64,000 bases of DNA from Pedobacter hiemivivus. GTDB taxonomy: Bacteria; Bacteroidota; Bacteroidia; Sphingobacteriales; Sphingobacteriaceae. The notes under the pieces are model-generated. The model made no database searches, was not told the origin of the DNA, and saw nothing but the letters and a program-made list of their open reading frames with translations. A program made the translations under genes and the position numbers. Position 1 is the stretch's first letter. Every line of letters starts with the position of its first letter. Shown one piece after another: positions 9,419 to 19,749 of the stretch. The stretch covers positions 1-64,000 of the forward strand of contig NZ_SJSM01000005.1 of NCBI RefSeq assembly GCF_004331685.1. Direction: 5' to 3'.

Positions 9419-9447
9419 AACAAAGAGCTAACAAATTAACTTAGAGG

Positions 9448-11976
9448 TTACTTATTAAAAACCTTAACAGAACGTCCTGCTTTTCCTTCAGTATTAAATA
9501 CGCGAAATTGCAATGTTCCCTTTGATTGAATTGATTTTGAATATATCTGGCTTTTCACCGTTGGTACTGTTCCATCAGTAGTATAGCGGATAATGTAACC
9601 AGGCAGCTGAACATTCGCTGTTACCTGCCCCCCTTCAACCACCACTCCAGCAGTAGGAATCCTGTAATTAAAACCACCCGAATAATGATTCAATCGTGGC
9701 ATTTCCCTTTTCCCTAGTATATTCACAAACTCCGACCAAGCCTGATTGTACAAGGCAGTACTTTTAGCTGGATCTGCTTCTGTAGCCCATTCTGGGTCCT
9801 TAGACCAAGCTCTTTCTGCAATACCAAATAACTTTGGCAATAACAGATATTCAAATCTTTCATGGCTTTTTATAATCTCACTCCACAAAGGGGCCTGCAT
9901 ACCAACTATATTTGATTTACCGAATTCAGTAAGCTTCTCTTTACCTTCCAATTTTTTTCTGTCTATCGGATTACCACGCTCATCTTCCTGTATATTTTTA
10001 AACATATCATAAGGAATAAAATAAAACGGCTTATCCACATCAACGTATCCGCCCCAGTACTGACCTATTTCTTCAAAGCTTTTAGTGGTTGCCATGTCGA
10101 TGTAAAGGTTAGTTACCGGAGTAAGCACAACTTTATAACCGGCATTGGCCATTTTATAAGCCAGATCTTCATTACCTTTCAAATTGTTCCATACATCGGC
10201 ATGAAAGTTTTCTTGGGTAAAGCGCTCATCCAATACCATTTTCTTTTGACCGTTTACTAGCGCTTTTTTCAAACCGATCTCTTCCCAGCCAGACAAATAA
10301 AGGCCTTTGGATTTAAGCATGATGTTAATTTTATTAAAATAGTAATGCCACATTTCATCAACCCCTTTAATTGAAGGATCTTTTTTAAGCAGCTCTGCTA
10401 CTAATGGAGATTTCTCCCAAACACCTTCAGGTACCTCATCACCTCCGAAATGAATGGTAGCCAATGGGGCATCTGCAGCCACATACATCGCTCGCATTTC
10501 ATCCACTACTTTTTCAAGGAAATTATAGGCCGAAGGAAGCGCCACATTGATCACATTATCATTAAAGCCCTGAACAGACTCGTACACCGATTTATCATTT
10601 AAATCGCGCAACAGATAACGCTCAGCCTCTTCTTTCTTACCTTCTTTCATAAACCGCGCATACCTTGCATTCATTGATTTTATAGCAGCTCTGGCATGTC
10701 CTGGAGTTTCAATTTCAGGTACCACACGAATGTGACGTGCAGTTGCATATTTAAGAATCTCAATAAAATCATTACGTGTATAAAACCCACTTCCAGAGTT
10801 TACACCTTTATCGGCACCTGATCCATAAGATGGAAGAATGCAGGTCATCTCATCTACTGAATGTCCACGCTGCGACCCAACCGTAGTCAGTTCTGGCAAG
10901 CCCGGAATCTCTAATCTCCAACCTTCATCATCGTTTAAATGAAAATGGAGTACGTTCATTTTATAAAGCGCCATCAGATCCAGCACTTTTAACACCTCCT
11001 TTTTAGATTGAAAGTTTCTAGCCACCTCCATCATAAAACCGCGAAATCCAAACCTTGGCGCATCCTCAACTTCTACCGCAGGTACTCCAATTTCCTTTTG
11101 GACAGCTTCCCATGATGTAGGAGGAAATAATGTTTTTAAAGATTGCAGGCCATAAAATGCACCAGCGGCATCATTCGCAGTAATCAATATTCTTTGCGGC
11201 GTAACACTTAATTTGTAAGATTCCGCACCACTTACTACTCCTTTTTTAAGGATAATAGCGTTTGTTGTACCTGCCTCAGCTATCACTGGCTTTTTGCCTA
11301 AAACCTTTAACAGTTCCTCAGCGAAAAGTCCAGCATCCTTTTTAAATGTATTATCCGCAACTATTGCAACCTGAGGCGTTAGCTTAAATACACCTTTGGT
11401 TTCCTGATATGAAATTGGTGTTGGGAAAATCTTTGGAAGGTTAGTCAGCGGAATATCTTTTATTGTTTTATTTTGATGGAAAGTATGTTCGGCAACTTGA
11501 ATTTCGAGTTTGTCAACCTGGGCTACCGGATTAATATTGGTAAGCTCGATATTGTATCCTTTTGATGGCGCATGATCCCATACCAGGTAAAAACCTGAGG
11601 ACAGATCGGTTTTATTTTTAACTTCCGTTGAAAGTACTTTGTTCTTGGCCGATGCACCTGGTTTTAAAGCAGCAAAGCCATTTAAAGGCAGCAACTGAAA
11701 CAAATCTCCATTTACCTGTTTTATTTTTGCAGCAGTAGCATCAGGACCATCAACATTTAATGGTCTGGAATTGAAATAAAGTGTCCAGCCTGCTGCAGGA
11801 AATATTTGTTTCCCCTTGTTGGTGATGGTTAACACTGATAAAGTCTGATCTCCGACATTATTCAACACCTCTCGGGTGATGTGAAGATTACTTACGTTAA
11901 ATTTGGATACAGACTGTGCATCGGCAATCATAAAACTACAGAACATCAGCATGGTTAAGGCACAAAATTTCTTCAT
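9448..11976 (-). CDS. Beta-N-acetylhexosaminidase, GH20
   Basis: An 842-residue secreted or periplasmic enzyme that removes terminal N-acetylhexosamine (GlcNAc/GalNAc) residues. The signal peptide is residues 1-20. An N-terminal chitobiase-type carbohydrate-binding domain (about 25-165) is followed by the GH20b domain (about 180-305) and the catalytic barrel (about 308-690) with HLNDDEGWRLEI (346-357), PEIETPGHARA (420-430) and the catalytic Asp513-Glu514 in HFGGDEVPEG. A small C-terminal chitobiase-type domain closes the protein. The Asp/Glu pair implies substrate-assisted catalysis, as known for the family. It is the last gene of locus 2, 12 bp after the NagX-like gene, and ends at a clear terminator. 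Confidence 0.95.
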   Translation of the reverse strand: MKKFCALTMLMFCSFMIADAQSVSKFNVSNLHITREVLNNVGDQTLSVLTITNKGKQIFPAAGWTLYFNSRPLNVDGPDATAAKIKQVNGDLFQLLPLNGFAALKPGASAKNKVLSTEVKNKTDLSSGFYLVWDHAPSKGYNIELTNINPVAQVDKLEIQVAEHTFHQNKTIKDIPLTNLPKIFPTPISYQETKGVFKLTPQVAIVADNTFKKDAGLFAEELLKVLGKKPVIAEAGTTNAIILKKGVVSGAESYKLSVTPQRILITANDAAGAFYGLQSLKTLFPPTSWEAVQKEIGVPAVEVEDAPRFGFRGFMMEVARNFQSKKEVLKVLDLMALYKMNVLHFHLNDDEGWRLEIPGLPELTTVGSQRGHSVDEMTCILPSYGSGADKGVNSGSGFYTRNDFIEILKYATARHIRVVPEIETPGHARAAIKSMNARYARFMKEGKKEEAERYLLRDLNDKSVYESVQGFNDNVINVALPSAYNFLEKVVDEMRAMYVAADAPLATIHFGGDEVPEGVWEKSPLVAELLKKDPSIKGVDEMWHYYFNKINIMLKSKGLYLSGWEEIGLKKALVNGQKKMVLDERFTQENFHADVWNNLKGNEDLAYKMANAGYKVVLTPVTNLYIDMATTKSFEEIGQYWGGYVDVDKPFYFIPYDMFKNIQEDERGNPIDRKKLEGKEKLTEFGKSNIVGMQAPLWSEIIKSHERFEYLLLPKLFGIAERAWSKDPEWATEADPAKSTALYNQAWSEFVNILGKREMPRLNHYSGGFNYRIPTAGVVVEGGQVTANVQLPGYIIRYTTDGTVPTVKSQIYSKSIQSKGTLQFRVFNTEGKAGRSVKVFNK

Positions 11977-11988
11977 TTGATTAAATAA

Positions 11989-13110
11989 TTAAACACGTAT
12001 GTATATTTTTCGTTTGTCGAGGATATAGCCCACAACCCAGCAAACAAGCATAAAGCAAATGGCAAAGAGCAAAGAACCTAAGGCTCCCGGTGCTATTGCC
12101 TGGAAAAAATTATTGTTGATCCATCTGTTAAAATCTGAATTAGGAAAAAGCGTATTAATGATTATGAGCAATATTTCGGATACAATATAGATAAACAATG
12201 GATTTTTTCCAAAAACAGTAAAAAAACTAGTCCATTTCATATAAGACTTTACTTCAACGACATAAATCAAACTTCCAATCATAACCAGGTCAAGTCCACA
12301 AGTGATCAAGACAAAAGAACTTGTCCACAATTTTTTATTGATTGGAAATACCCCATTAAGAGAAATGGCCAATAAAATCAGTAATCCACCGGCCAGTAAC
12401 AATTTGGAAATGGTTTCGTAGCCCTTCCCTTTTTCCTGAATAAATCTACCGGCATAATAACCAATAATCACATTTACACAAGCAGGTATGGTACTCAATA
12501 TTCCTTCAGGATCGAATGCAATCCCCTCACCATGGTAAAGGTGTTGATCACCCAACAGGTGCAAATCCAGGTATTGACCTGCATTTCCAATCATGCTATA
12601 AGGGTCTGCTGCATTTCCAAATAACAATAAGACTGCCCAGTAGCCAATTAAAAATAAAACACTAATCAGCACCACAGTTCGGGTGCTGAAGTAGTGAATC
12701 AAAAGGGACGCGAGACCATAACAAAGGGCTATCCGCTGTAAAACACCAAAAATACGCGTGTGTGATATAGGAGATAAACTTATTCCTCCACTTTCATTGT
12801 ATCCGAAAAAAGGAAACCAATACATCAGATAGCCGATGAGGAAAATGAGGAGCGTACGTTTGAATATTTTTGCCAGTACAGCAGCGTTTTCCATCTGTGC
12901 AAATTTCTTCATTGAAAAGCTCATGGCATTTCCTACGGCAAATAGGAAAGATGGAAAAACAAGATCTGTAGGTGTAAAACCATGCCATGCCGCATGTTGC
13001 AGCATGGCAAATGGTTCTGCACCACTTCCCGGTGTGTTCACGATGATCATGAAACAAACGGTCATTCCCCGAAATACATCAAGGGACAAAAAACGTTGTG
13101 GTTGATTCAT
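11989..13110 (-). CDS. NagX-like membrane protein, DUF5009 (HGSNAT-related acyltransferase)
   Basis: A 373-residue integral membrane protein with about ten hydrophobic helices. The N-terminal RFLSLDVFRGMTVCFMIIVN and the region around HAAWHGFTPTDLVFPSFLF are typical of DUF5009 and heparan-alpha-glucosaminide N-acetyltransferase-like proteins. NagX homologues lie in N-acetylglucosamine utilisation clusters of many bacteria and are thought to transport or acetylate amino sugars; the exact activity is not settled. Its position between SusD and a GH20 hexosaminidase fits inner-membrane handling of GlcNAc released in the periplasm. Confidence 0.88.
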   Translation of the reverse strand: MNQPQRFLSLDVFRGMTVCFMIIVNTPGSGAEPFAMLQHAAWHGFTPTDLVFPSFLFAVGNAMSFSMKKFAQMENAAVLAKIFKRTLLIFLIGYLMYWFPFFGYNESGGISLSPISHTRIFGVLQRIALCYGLASLLIHYFSTRTVVLISVLFLIGYWAVLLLFGNAADPYSMIGNAGQYLDLHLLGDQHLYHGEGIAFDPEGILSTIPACVNVIIGYYAGRFIQEKGKGYETISKLLLAGGLLILLAISLNGVFPINKKLWTSSFVLITCGLDLVMIGSLIYVVEVKSYMKWTSFFTVFGKNPLFIYIVSEILLIIINTLFPNSDFNRWINNNFFQAIAPGALGSLLFAICFMLVCWVVGYILDKRKIYIRV

Positions 13111-13125
13111 TTATGTATATTTTGA

Positions 13126-14910
13126 TTAGTTATATCCTGGGTTTTGTTTCAACACCGCAGCGCCCTGAGCTTGACTCAAATCGATCTGGCGTTGTGGTAT
13201 TGGGTAATAATCATTTTTACCTTTAACAAATTTACCTCTCCTCACATCCGAAGTGATACTACCTTGATAGCTAAAATAGGCATTCAATTCCTGATCCGCT
13301 ATCCCCCAACGAACAAGATCAAAGAACCGATGTCCCTCCATAGCCAGTTCAATTTTCCTTTCGTAATAAGTCGCTTTTAATGCATAATCTTTACCATTAG
13401 CTAAGAAATTACCAAGAGGATACTGATTAATTTTATAATTAGCAGCAGGCTCATGAGAAAACCCAGCCCCTGGATCGTGATCATCCTCGTACTTATATAG
13501 CCAGGTTACCGGATTCGCAGCCCTTGCTCTAACTAAATTCACATAACTTTGTGCCTTATCTAAACTCCCCACCTGCGCTTCACATTCTGCAGCCATCAAC
13601 AATACATCAGCAAATCGGATAATTGAATAATTGATAGCGGTGCCAGGAGCCCAAGTCCCCTGGTCTCCATCAACTTCGGCCGTTTCGCTCCAATAAACAT
13701 TCTTCTTTGGACCATAAGGTCCGCCATAACTTTGATCCCTAGCCCAAGGCTTACCCGGGTAAATCCCCCAATCATGGTACGGAATCCCCCTGCGCCCAGC
13801 CGTCCAGTCAAGCCGTGGATCAAGTGTACCTGCGTCAGGTGTAAAATCCTCATCTGCCTCTACCCCCATATCCGTTTTTATTGGAAAATTATTATAATCT
13901 GTCAGATATGGTAATCCTGTAGCCGGGTTGGTGCGAAAATGATTCACCATATCAATAGATGGTTGAAAAAAGCCGCAACAGCTAAAGGGACTTCCATCAC
14001 CATACGGGAAGTTCAACATATCACCATTGTTCGCATTTGATGGCCCAGAAGCATCTACATTTGCAGCCATCTGAATCACAAACACCGCTTCGGGGTTATT
14101 TTCCCGACTTGGCCTCCAATTGTCTTCAAACTCTTCATTTAGCGCATACTTTAAACCAGAACTTGTAGTTCCCTGCGCAATTACGAGATCATATATGGGT
14201 TTAGCATCTAAATATTTATGCTGATACATATAAGCTTTTGCAAGGTATGCACCTGCTGCCCATTTATTTGCCCGCCCCAAGTCTGATTGGGTTGGAAGAA
14301 GATTATCGTAAGCATACTTTAAATCATCTACTATTTTTGGCCACAAATCTGTATTATTGGGTTGATTAAAAACGACGGTATTTTCATCAATCCAAGGTAC
14401 CATGTTCCACATTTTTTTAAGCTCGAAATAATAGTGAGCACGAAGAAAGCGCCCTTGAGCACCAAGGTTTTTCCGTTCGGCATCGCTCACATCAGTAGCC
14501 CTTGCCAAAAACTTCAATACATTATTTGCACGAGCTACGCCTTCAAATAGGGCTTTCCATTTCCCATTGAAATAGGCATTATTGGCATCCGAATAAAAAT
14601 TAGCGATTGGATCTATGGCTGGCTGATCGGCCCCATCACTACCTTTCGAGGCATCTCCCCCGGCTACCGATCCAAATACCCAATTGGTTGGTGAAGCATG
14701 CCAGGCCTCGCCGCCACCGAGCGCCTGATCACCACCTTGCATACCATCAAGGGCTGCATAAGCACCTATAAGCAATCCATTAACTCCATTTTTATTGGCA
14801 ATAATAGGCTCGCTCAGTGAACCCAAAGGAGGCTGTTCCAACGCCTTTTTACACGCGTAAAATTGTATGGTAAAAAATAGTACCATTAATATATATGCTG
14901 ATCTTTTCAT
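13126..14910 (-). CDS. SusD/RagB-family lipoprotein (locus 2)
   Basis: A 594-residue outer-membrane lipoprotein with lipobox YACKKALEQ (cysteine 20). N-terminal TPR-like helices (LLIGAYAALDG, RFLRAHYYFELKKMW) and the C-terminal YERKIELAMEGHRFFDLVRWG and IPQRQIDLSQ are hallmark SusD segments. It should bind the glycan at the cell surface and close the SusC2 barrel, 11 bp upstream. With the hexosaminidase and NagX-like neighbours the ligand is likely a GlcNAc-containing oligosaccharide (inference). Confidence 0.93.
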   Translation of the reverse strand: MKRSAYILMVLFFTIQFYACKKALEQPPLGSLSEPIIANKNGVNGLLIGAYAALDGMQGGDQALGGGEAWHASPTNWVFGSVAGGDASKGSDGADQPAIDPIANFYSDANNAYFNGKWKALFEGVARANNVLKFLARATDVSDAERKNLGAQGRFLRAHYYFELKKMWNMVPWIDENTVVFNQPNNTDLWPKIVDDLKYAYDNLLPTQSDLGRANKWAAGAYLAKAYMYQHKYLDAKPIYDLVIAQGTTSSGLKYALNEEFEDNWRPSRENNPEAVFVIQMAANVDASGPSNANNGDMLNFPYGDGSPFSCCGFFQPSIDMVNHFRTNPATGLPYLTDYNNFPIKTDMGVEADEDFTPDAGTLDPRLDWTAGRRGIPYHDWGIYPGKPWARDQSYGGPYGPKKNVYWSETAEVDGDQGTWAPGTAINYSIIRFADVLLMAAECEAQVGSLDKAQSYVNLVRARAANPVTWLYKYEDDHDPGAGFSHEPAANYKINQYPLGNFLANGKDYALKATYYERKIELAMEGHRFFDLVRWGIADQELNAYFSYQGSITSDVRRGKFVKGKNDYYPIPQRQIDLSQAQGAAVLKQNPGYN

Positions 14911-14921
14911 GAGTTTAAATA

Positions 14922-17900
14922 TTAAAATTGTAAGTTTAAACCTAGCAGGAAGGTACGCTGACTTGGATATGATCCATCGTCAATTCCATAAGCCGTTTTT
15001 CCACCTGTTTTATCTGAATTTTCACTTGAAATCCCAATCTCAGGATCTACACCAGCGTATTTGGTGATCGTAAATAGATTGGCTCCCGACAAATAAACCC
15101 TCAATTTGTTAATGCCCAATTTCTCTAATTTACCCGCTGGCAAAGTATAACCTATCTGTGCATTTTTTAATCTCAAATAAGATCCTTTTTCAACAAAATA
15201 GGAGTTCGGGACACTGTTTGTACTAAATGATTGTGCCGTTTCTTGTATTGGAGCTTTTGCATTTTTGTGATTTGGAGTCCATGAGTCGTAAAGTGCAGTG
15301 TAACTTTTTGCACCTTTAAAGGAAGATTGAAAATCTGTCCACCATTTTACCTGGTTCCAAATTGAATTTCCTTGTACGCCGTAAAAGAAAACGCTAAAAT
15401 CAAAATTCTTATAAGCTGCGCCTAAATTGAGTCCATAACTAAAGTCTGGATTTGCATTCCCTAAAAAAGTACGGTCATCAGCAGTTACCCTTCCATCGCC
15501 ATTTACATCAGCATATTTAAAACGCCCTAAACCTATATCATTTTGATAAACGGCTGTTAAATCATTTGTTGCAGCCTGAGCGCGTGCGTTCTCTGCGGCA
15601 ATTTCTTCATCCGAGTTCCAAAAACCAACTACCTTATATCCATAAAATTCACTTACGGACTGCCCTACTGCATTTCTGATGATGTTACTCCCATCAAACC
15701 TACGGGCATCAATATCATAATATTTAGCATCAGCAGAGATCTTCTGAATCGTATTGCGGTAAGTAGTGATTGTGGCCGTTCCATTTATTTTAAAATTGCT
15801 GCTTAAATTGGTGTTGCCAGATATCGAAACATCGAAACCGTCATTTTTCATTTCACCAATATTTACAAAAGGAACGGTGGCCGAACCTATTGAACCTATC
15901 ATTTCAGGATTGTACAATAAATCCCGAATATTTTTGCGGTAATAATCTGCAGAAATCTCCAATTTCCCGCCCCACAAAGTAGCATCAAAGCCAATATTCG
16001 AATTTATATTCTTCTCCCATTTAGCGCCGGGATTGCCAATCTGGTTTTGATAAAAACCTGAAACAATATTGTTCCCCCCATTTATAGCATAATAAGACTG
16101 CGCTATGGCGCTGCCATAGGTAATAAATGAATTTCCACCAGTTACATTAAGCTGATTACCCATGATCCCCCATCCACCTCTTAACTTTAAATCTGTAAGC
16201 CATGGAACATCAGTCAAAAAGCTTTCTTTGGAGATTCTCCAACCCGCACTTACAGCTGGGAACCAGCCATATACATTCTCTAAAAATTTAGAAGAACCAT
16301 CCCTTCTAATGGTAGCACCCAACAGGTATTTGTCATTAAAATTGTAGTCCAACCTTCCAATTAAAGAAAATAAGGCATCGGCTGTTCTGGAACTTGATGT
16401 CTCCATTGGTCCGCTTCCTGTCGAGAGGTTGGTATAATCTGGATCAAATGAAAAATATCCCCTATTGCTCCCGTTCATGGTACTGTAACGGTTTTTAAAA
16501 TACTCTGTACCCACCAACACCTTTAGATTATGTTTATTAAAGGTTTTATTAAATGTCAGCGTATTTGTCCATACATACTCTAAACCCGTATACGAGGTTT
16601 CCGAATAGCTGTTATTGATGTTGTTTTCATTATTTTCATATTGAGGATACACAAATGAATGTGAAGAGCCTGAATAGGAATCACCGCCGAATGTAGTGCG
16701 TAGTGTAAATACGTCGAAAAGATCTGCTTCTGCAAAGATATTTCCAAACAACCTATTGTCGGCCGCTTTATTATCCTTAGTACGGTACAACATAGCCACC
16801 GGATTAAATGCATCGCCGAGCTGGGAGCCATAACTACCAGCAAAATTCCCCATAATATCGTATACAGGAATTATTGGTTGTTCACGAAAGGCATGCCCAA
16901 TGGCATTATCACCACTTAAGCCTTCTATCTGTGGATTGTTAGTGATGCTATAAGCCAGATTTTCGCCTACCCTAACATGCTTACCAATGTTGTATTGTGT
17001 ATTGGATCTTATGGTATATCGTTTTAAATAAGTTCTATCCAACGTTCCCTTCTGATCAAAATAGTTTACAGAGAAGAGGTAACTACCTTGATCAGAGCCC
17101 CCACTTACCGCAATATTCTGGCTGGTGATTGGCGCCGGATTAAATATTTCTTCATACCAGTTGGTACCAGCCTTATTGGCTTTATTAATTCTATAAAAAT
17201 CATCGTACTCAGTCTGCGAGGTAAATAAAGGTTTTACTTTGTACAATGATGGGTTTACTGAAGGATCCCCTTCTTTAGCTCCTAAAGGATAAATATAATC
17301 TGGCAAAACATAAGTTGGTCCATTTCCATATAACGGATCGTCAAAATCATGTTCTCCTGAATTTGTTTCCGCCAGCCTTTTTAGGTTCGCCATATCCTGA
17401 GGAGATAAGATATTCCATACATTTCCACTTTTGGGACGTTGTGTACCATAATAAGCATCGTATTTTACGGTTACTTTATCCTTTCCCTTCTTGGTGCTAA
17501 TTACGATAACCCCATTGGCAGCCCTTGAGCCATAGATTGAAGCAGCTCCGGCATCCTTAAGTACCTGCATAGACTCGATATCATTTGGATTGATATCTGC
17601 AACATTAAGGGTGGGTACACCATCTACTACATAAAGCGGATTGTTGTTACCAAATGTATTTACACCCCGTATGCGCACTTGAGGTTCTTCACCTGGTTGT
17701 CCGGAACCTAAAATAGTAACACCAGAAGCCTGACCTTGCAGCAGGTTACTTACCGAGCCACTTGGTTGTTTAATCATATCGGCAACATTTACCACAGAAA
17801 CAGCGCCGGTAAGGTCTTTCTTCTTTTGAGTTGAATAACCCATCACTACAACTTCTCCCAAAGAAGTTTCCTCTTCAGTAAGCTGCACATTTAAAACCTT

Positions 17901-18497
17901 TTGTCCGTTAACAGCTACTTCTTTCCGAATAAATCCGATATAGGAAAATACTAGAACAACATTCCCTTCTGGAACATTGATGACATAATTCCCATTTGAA
18001 TCAGTAATAGTAGCTGTAGTGCTTCCCTTTACTTTTATACTTACGCCCGGTAAGCTCTCTCCCTTAGCAGAGCTTACTTTACCCTTAACAGGTGACTGCA
18101 ATTGTTCTATATTTAACTGGTTTCCCTTTTTCAAGGTCGACTTATCATATAGTATAATCCGGTTATCTATGACTTTGTAAAAGATATTTAATGGACTTAA
18201 TGTCTCGTCAAGAATATCTCCAAGCCGTGTTTTAATATAATTGGCAGATGTTTTACGTTCCGTTTTAACTACAGATGGGCTGTAGATAAACTTAACTTTA
18301 GTTTTATTTTGTATTTCTTTTAAAATTTCTGCGATCCTTCCCTCTTTAACACTGAGGGAAATTTCTTTATTCAATATTTCCTGAGCGCCGGCGTTTTTTG
18401 CTGCAGCACTACAAGTAAACAGAGTTACAAGAAATATTTGGGCTATAGATAATCTCATTGCTATTTTTATTAAAGCAACAAATCGCTTTTTTTTCAT
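14922..18497 (-). CDS. SusC/RagA TonB-dependent receptor with STN domain (locus 2)
   Basis: A 1191-residue outer-membrane transporter. A signal region (about 12-39) is followed by the STN domain (about 43-117), a carboxypeptidase-regulatory-like domain (about 134-208), EVVVMGY resembling a TonB-box segment (about 215-221), the plug with VRIRGVNTFGNNNPLYVVDG, and a barrel ending in a C-terminal phenylalanine. The STN domain and the upstream FecR/sigma pair predict ligand-triggered transcription of its own locus. The gene begins 154 bp after fecR; that gap carries a plus-strand terminator. Confidence 0.95.
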   Translation of the reverse strand: MKKKRFVALIKIAMRLSIAQIFLVTLFTCSAAAKNAGAQEILNKEISLSVKEGRIAEILKEIQNKTKVKFIYSPSVVKTERKTSANYIKTRLGDILDETLSPLNIFYKVIDNRIILYDKSTLKKGNQLNIEQLQSPVKGKVSSAKGESLPGVSIKVKGSTTATITDSNGNYVINVPEGNVVLVFSYIGFIRKEVAVNGQKVLNVQLTEEETSLGEVVVMGYSTQKKKDLTGAVSVVNVADMIKQPSGSVSNLLQGQASGVTILGSGQPGEEPQVRIRGVNTFGNNNPLYVVDGVPTLNVADINPNDIESMQVLKDAGAASIYGSRAANGVIVISTKKGKDKVTVKYDAYYGTQRPKSGNVWNILSPQDMANLKRLAETNSGEHDFDDPLYGNGPTYVLPDYIYPLGAKEGDPSVNPSLYKVKPLFTSQTEYDDFYRINKANKAGTNWYEEIFNPAPITSQNIAVSGGSDQGSYLFSVNYFDQKGTLDRTYLKRYTIRSNTQYNIGKHVRVGENLAYSITNNPQIEGLSGDNAIGHAFREQPIIPVYDIMGNFAGSYGSQLGDAFNPVAMLYRTKDNKAADNRLFGNIFAEADLFDVFTLRTTFGGDSYSGSSHSFVYPQYENNENNINNSYSETSYTGLEYVWTNTLTFNKTFNKHNLKVLVGTEYFKNRYSTMNGSNRGYFSFDPDYTNLSTGSGPMETSSSRTADALFSLIGRLDYNFNDKYLLGATIRRDGSSKFLENVYGWFPAVSAGWRISKESFLTDVPWLTDLKLRGGWGIMGNQLNVTGGNSFITYGSAIAQSYYAINGGNNIVSGFYQNQIGNPGAKWEKNINSNIGFDATLWGGKLEISADYYRKNIRDLLYNPEMIGSIGSATVPFVNIGEMKNDGFDVSISGNTNLSSNFKINGTATITTYRNTIQKISADAKYYDIDARRFDGSNIIRNAVGQSVSEFYGYKVVGFWNSDEEIAAENARAQAATNDLTAVYQNDIGLGRFKYADVNGDGRVTADDRTFLGNANPDFSYGLNLGAAYKNFDFSVFFYGVQGNSIWNQVKWWTDFQSSFKGAKSYTALYDSWTPNHKNAKAPIQETAQSFSTNSVPNSYFVEKGSYLRLKNAQIGYTLPAGKLEKLGINKLRVYLSGANLFTITKYAGVDPEIGISSENSDKTGGKTAYGIDDGSYPSQRTFLLGLNLQF

Positions 18498-18547
18498 AAC
18501 TTTAGAAGTTTTGTTCGTTAATGTGAAAATTTCGTACAGAATCCTTT

Positions 18548-18584
18548 AACTGGCAATGTCCCGCAACATTGTCAGTTTTTTTTT
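18548..18584 (+). terminator. Plus-strand intrinsic terminator in the fecR-susC gap (locus 2)
   Basis: AACTGGCAATGT (18548-18559) pairs with ACATTGTCAGTT (18566-18577), with one G-U pair and a CCCGCA loop; nine T follow (18576-18584). On the minus strand the stem is followed by AAAGGATTC with no T run. It ends an unannotated plus-strand RNA, probably one beginning within or near the susC start, because all flanking genes are on the minus strand. No convincing promoter for it was found. Confidence 0.85.
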
Positions 18585-18651
18585 GACCTTTTGGTTAGTA
18601 AAATTCTTTTCTTTTCATAAGCTGGTTAGGTTTAAGTTTAGGTGATTTTGT

Positions 18652-19677
18652 TTATTGGTTTGTTGAAATAACTATTTTCGTGCCTTCTACACGGTAGTTG
18701 GCTTTTATAGACTCACATAAGAAATCCAGCTGATTGTACAGGCTTTGCTCAGACAAATCGCCGGTAAACGTATAATTGTACAAAGCTTTATCTTCCACTA
18801 CAATTTCGACTCCATAGGCTATTTGCAGACGATTCAACACCTCTGCTACACGAGTATCATTAAATGAATAGCTTTCTTTAATTACTTGCTTATTTTCTTT
18901 TAGATCAATTGGTAATGGTCGATCTACCAACGTTGTAGCAAAAGTATTTTCTGCTGCATTATAAACTGTTTTTTGATTTGGGCTAAGCACCACCTCATGG
19001 TTTGATTTTAACAGGTTTTTCATATTGAAAGCCAGGTTTTCTGAATTCGCTGAAACAATTACCTTCCCTGTTTTAACGATTACCTCCGTCTCATTTCCCC
19101 AACCATTGTTTTTTACGATAAAGCTGGTACCTACTACCCTGGTGATGACATTCTTATTGTACACCAGAAATGGTCTTTCCGGACTTTTGCTGATCTGAAA
19201 AAAGCCTTCCCCTTCAAGGGATACTTCGCGAAGAGATTTTGAAAAATGTATTGGATATTTCAAACTAGCTTTAGGTTGAAGGGTAACCTGGCTCCCATCT
19301 TCCAATTTAAACAGCACCTCTTTATCTGTGCTATTCCTGTACTCCTTAAGTTGGTTTAAAGCCAGCGAAGCCATAAACTTTGGTGCTTTGCTTTGATTCA
19401 CAAAAAACGCATAACCTGCAAGTAGTATAAACCCTGCAATTGCGGCAGCTGCCCATATCCTAAGCGATGGAGAGAACTTAACAACTGGTGTAATGGCGTC
19501 CTTATGTACCCTTTCCCAGAGTTTTTGCTCCAACATATTTATTTCAGTGGCATCCACATCCTCCATGTCCTGCTTATCCAACATCCCATACCATTTCTCA
19601 ACAATTTCTTTTTCTTCATCTGTACACCTGTCCTGCAGGTATTTTTCTAATAATAGATGAAATGCTTCTCTGCTCAT
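18652..19677 (-). CDS. FecR-family anti-sigma factor (locus 2)
   Basis: A 341-residue protein with a cytoplasmic N-terminus (1-68), one transmembrane helix (about 71-88), a FecR domain (about 117-212, with FKLEDGSQVTLQPKASLKY and VSLEGEGFFQISK) and a C-terminal DUF4974-type domain (about 268-341). It should hold the neighbouring sigma factor inactive until SusC2, through its STN domain, signals ligand import. It is 72 bp after the sigma gene. Confidence 0.93.
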   Translation of the reverse strand: MSREAFHLLLEKYLQDRCTDEEKEIVEKWYGMLDKQDMEDVDATEINMLEQKLWERVHKDAITPVVKFSPSLRIWAAAAIAGFILLAGYAFFVNQSKAPKFMASLALNQLKEYRNSTDKEVLFKLEDGSQVTLQPKASLKYPIHFSKSLREVSLEGEGFFQISKSPERPFLVYNKNVITRVVGTSFIVKNNGWGNETEVIVKTGKVIVSANSENLAFNMKNLLKSNHEVVLSPNQKTVYNAAENTFATTLVDRPLPIDLKENKQVIKESYSFNDTRVAEVLNRLQIAYGVEIVVEDKALYNYTFTGDLSEQSLYNQLDFLCESIKANYRVEGTKIVISTNQ

Positions 19678-19749
19678 TTTTATAGCTTTTATAAAACATG
19701 TAAGCTAAGTGGCAGCTATCCCTAAAAAATAATTCAAAAAAATTAAAGC

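Larger units (their letters stand above)
8776..9447. other. 672-bp intergenic region between loci 1 and 2
   Basis: This gap holds, left to right, the possible sigma promoter, the 11-bp inverted repeat array (8923-9016), about 360 bp of very AT-rich DNA (9017-9383) in which I see no gene or clear signal, and the terminator of the GH20 gene. A 93-codon plus-strand reading frame at 8958-9239 runs out of the repeat array and lacks protein-like composition; I do not call it. Confidence 0.7.
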
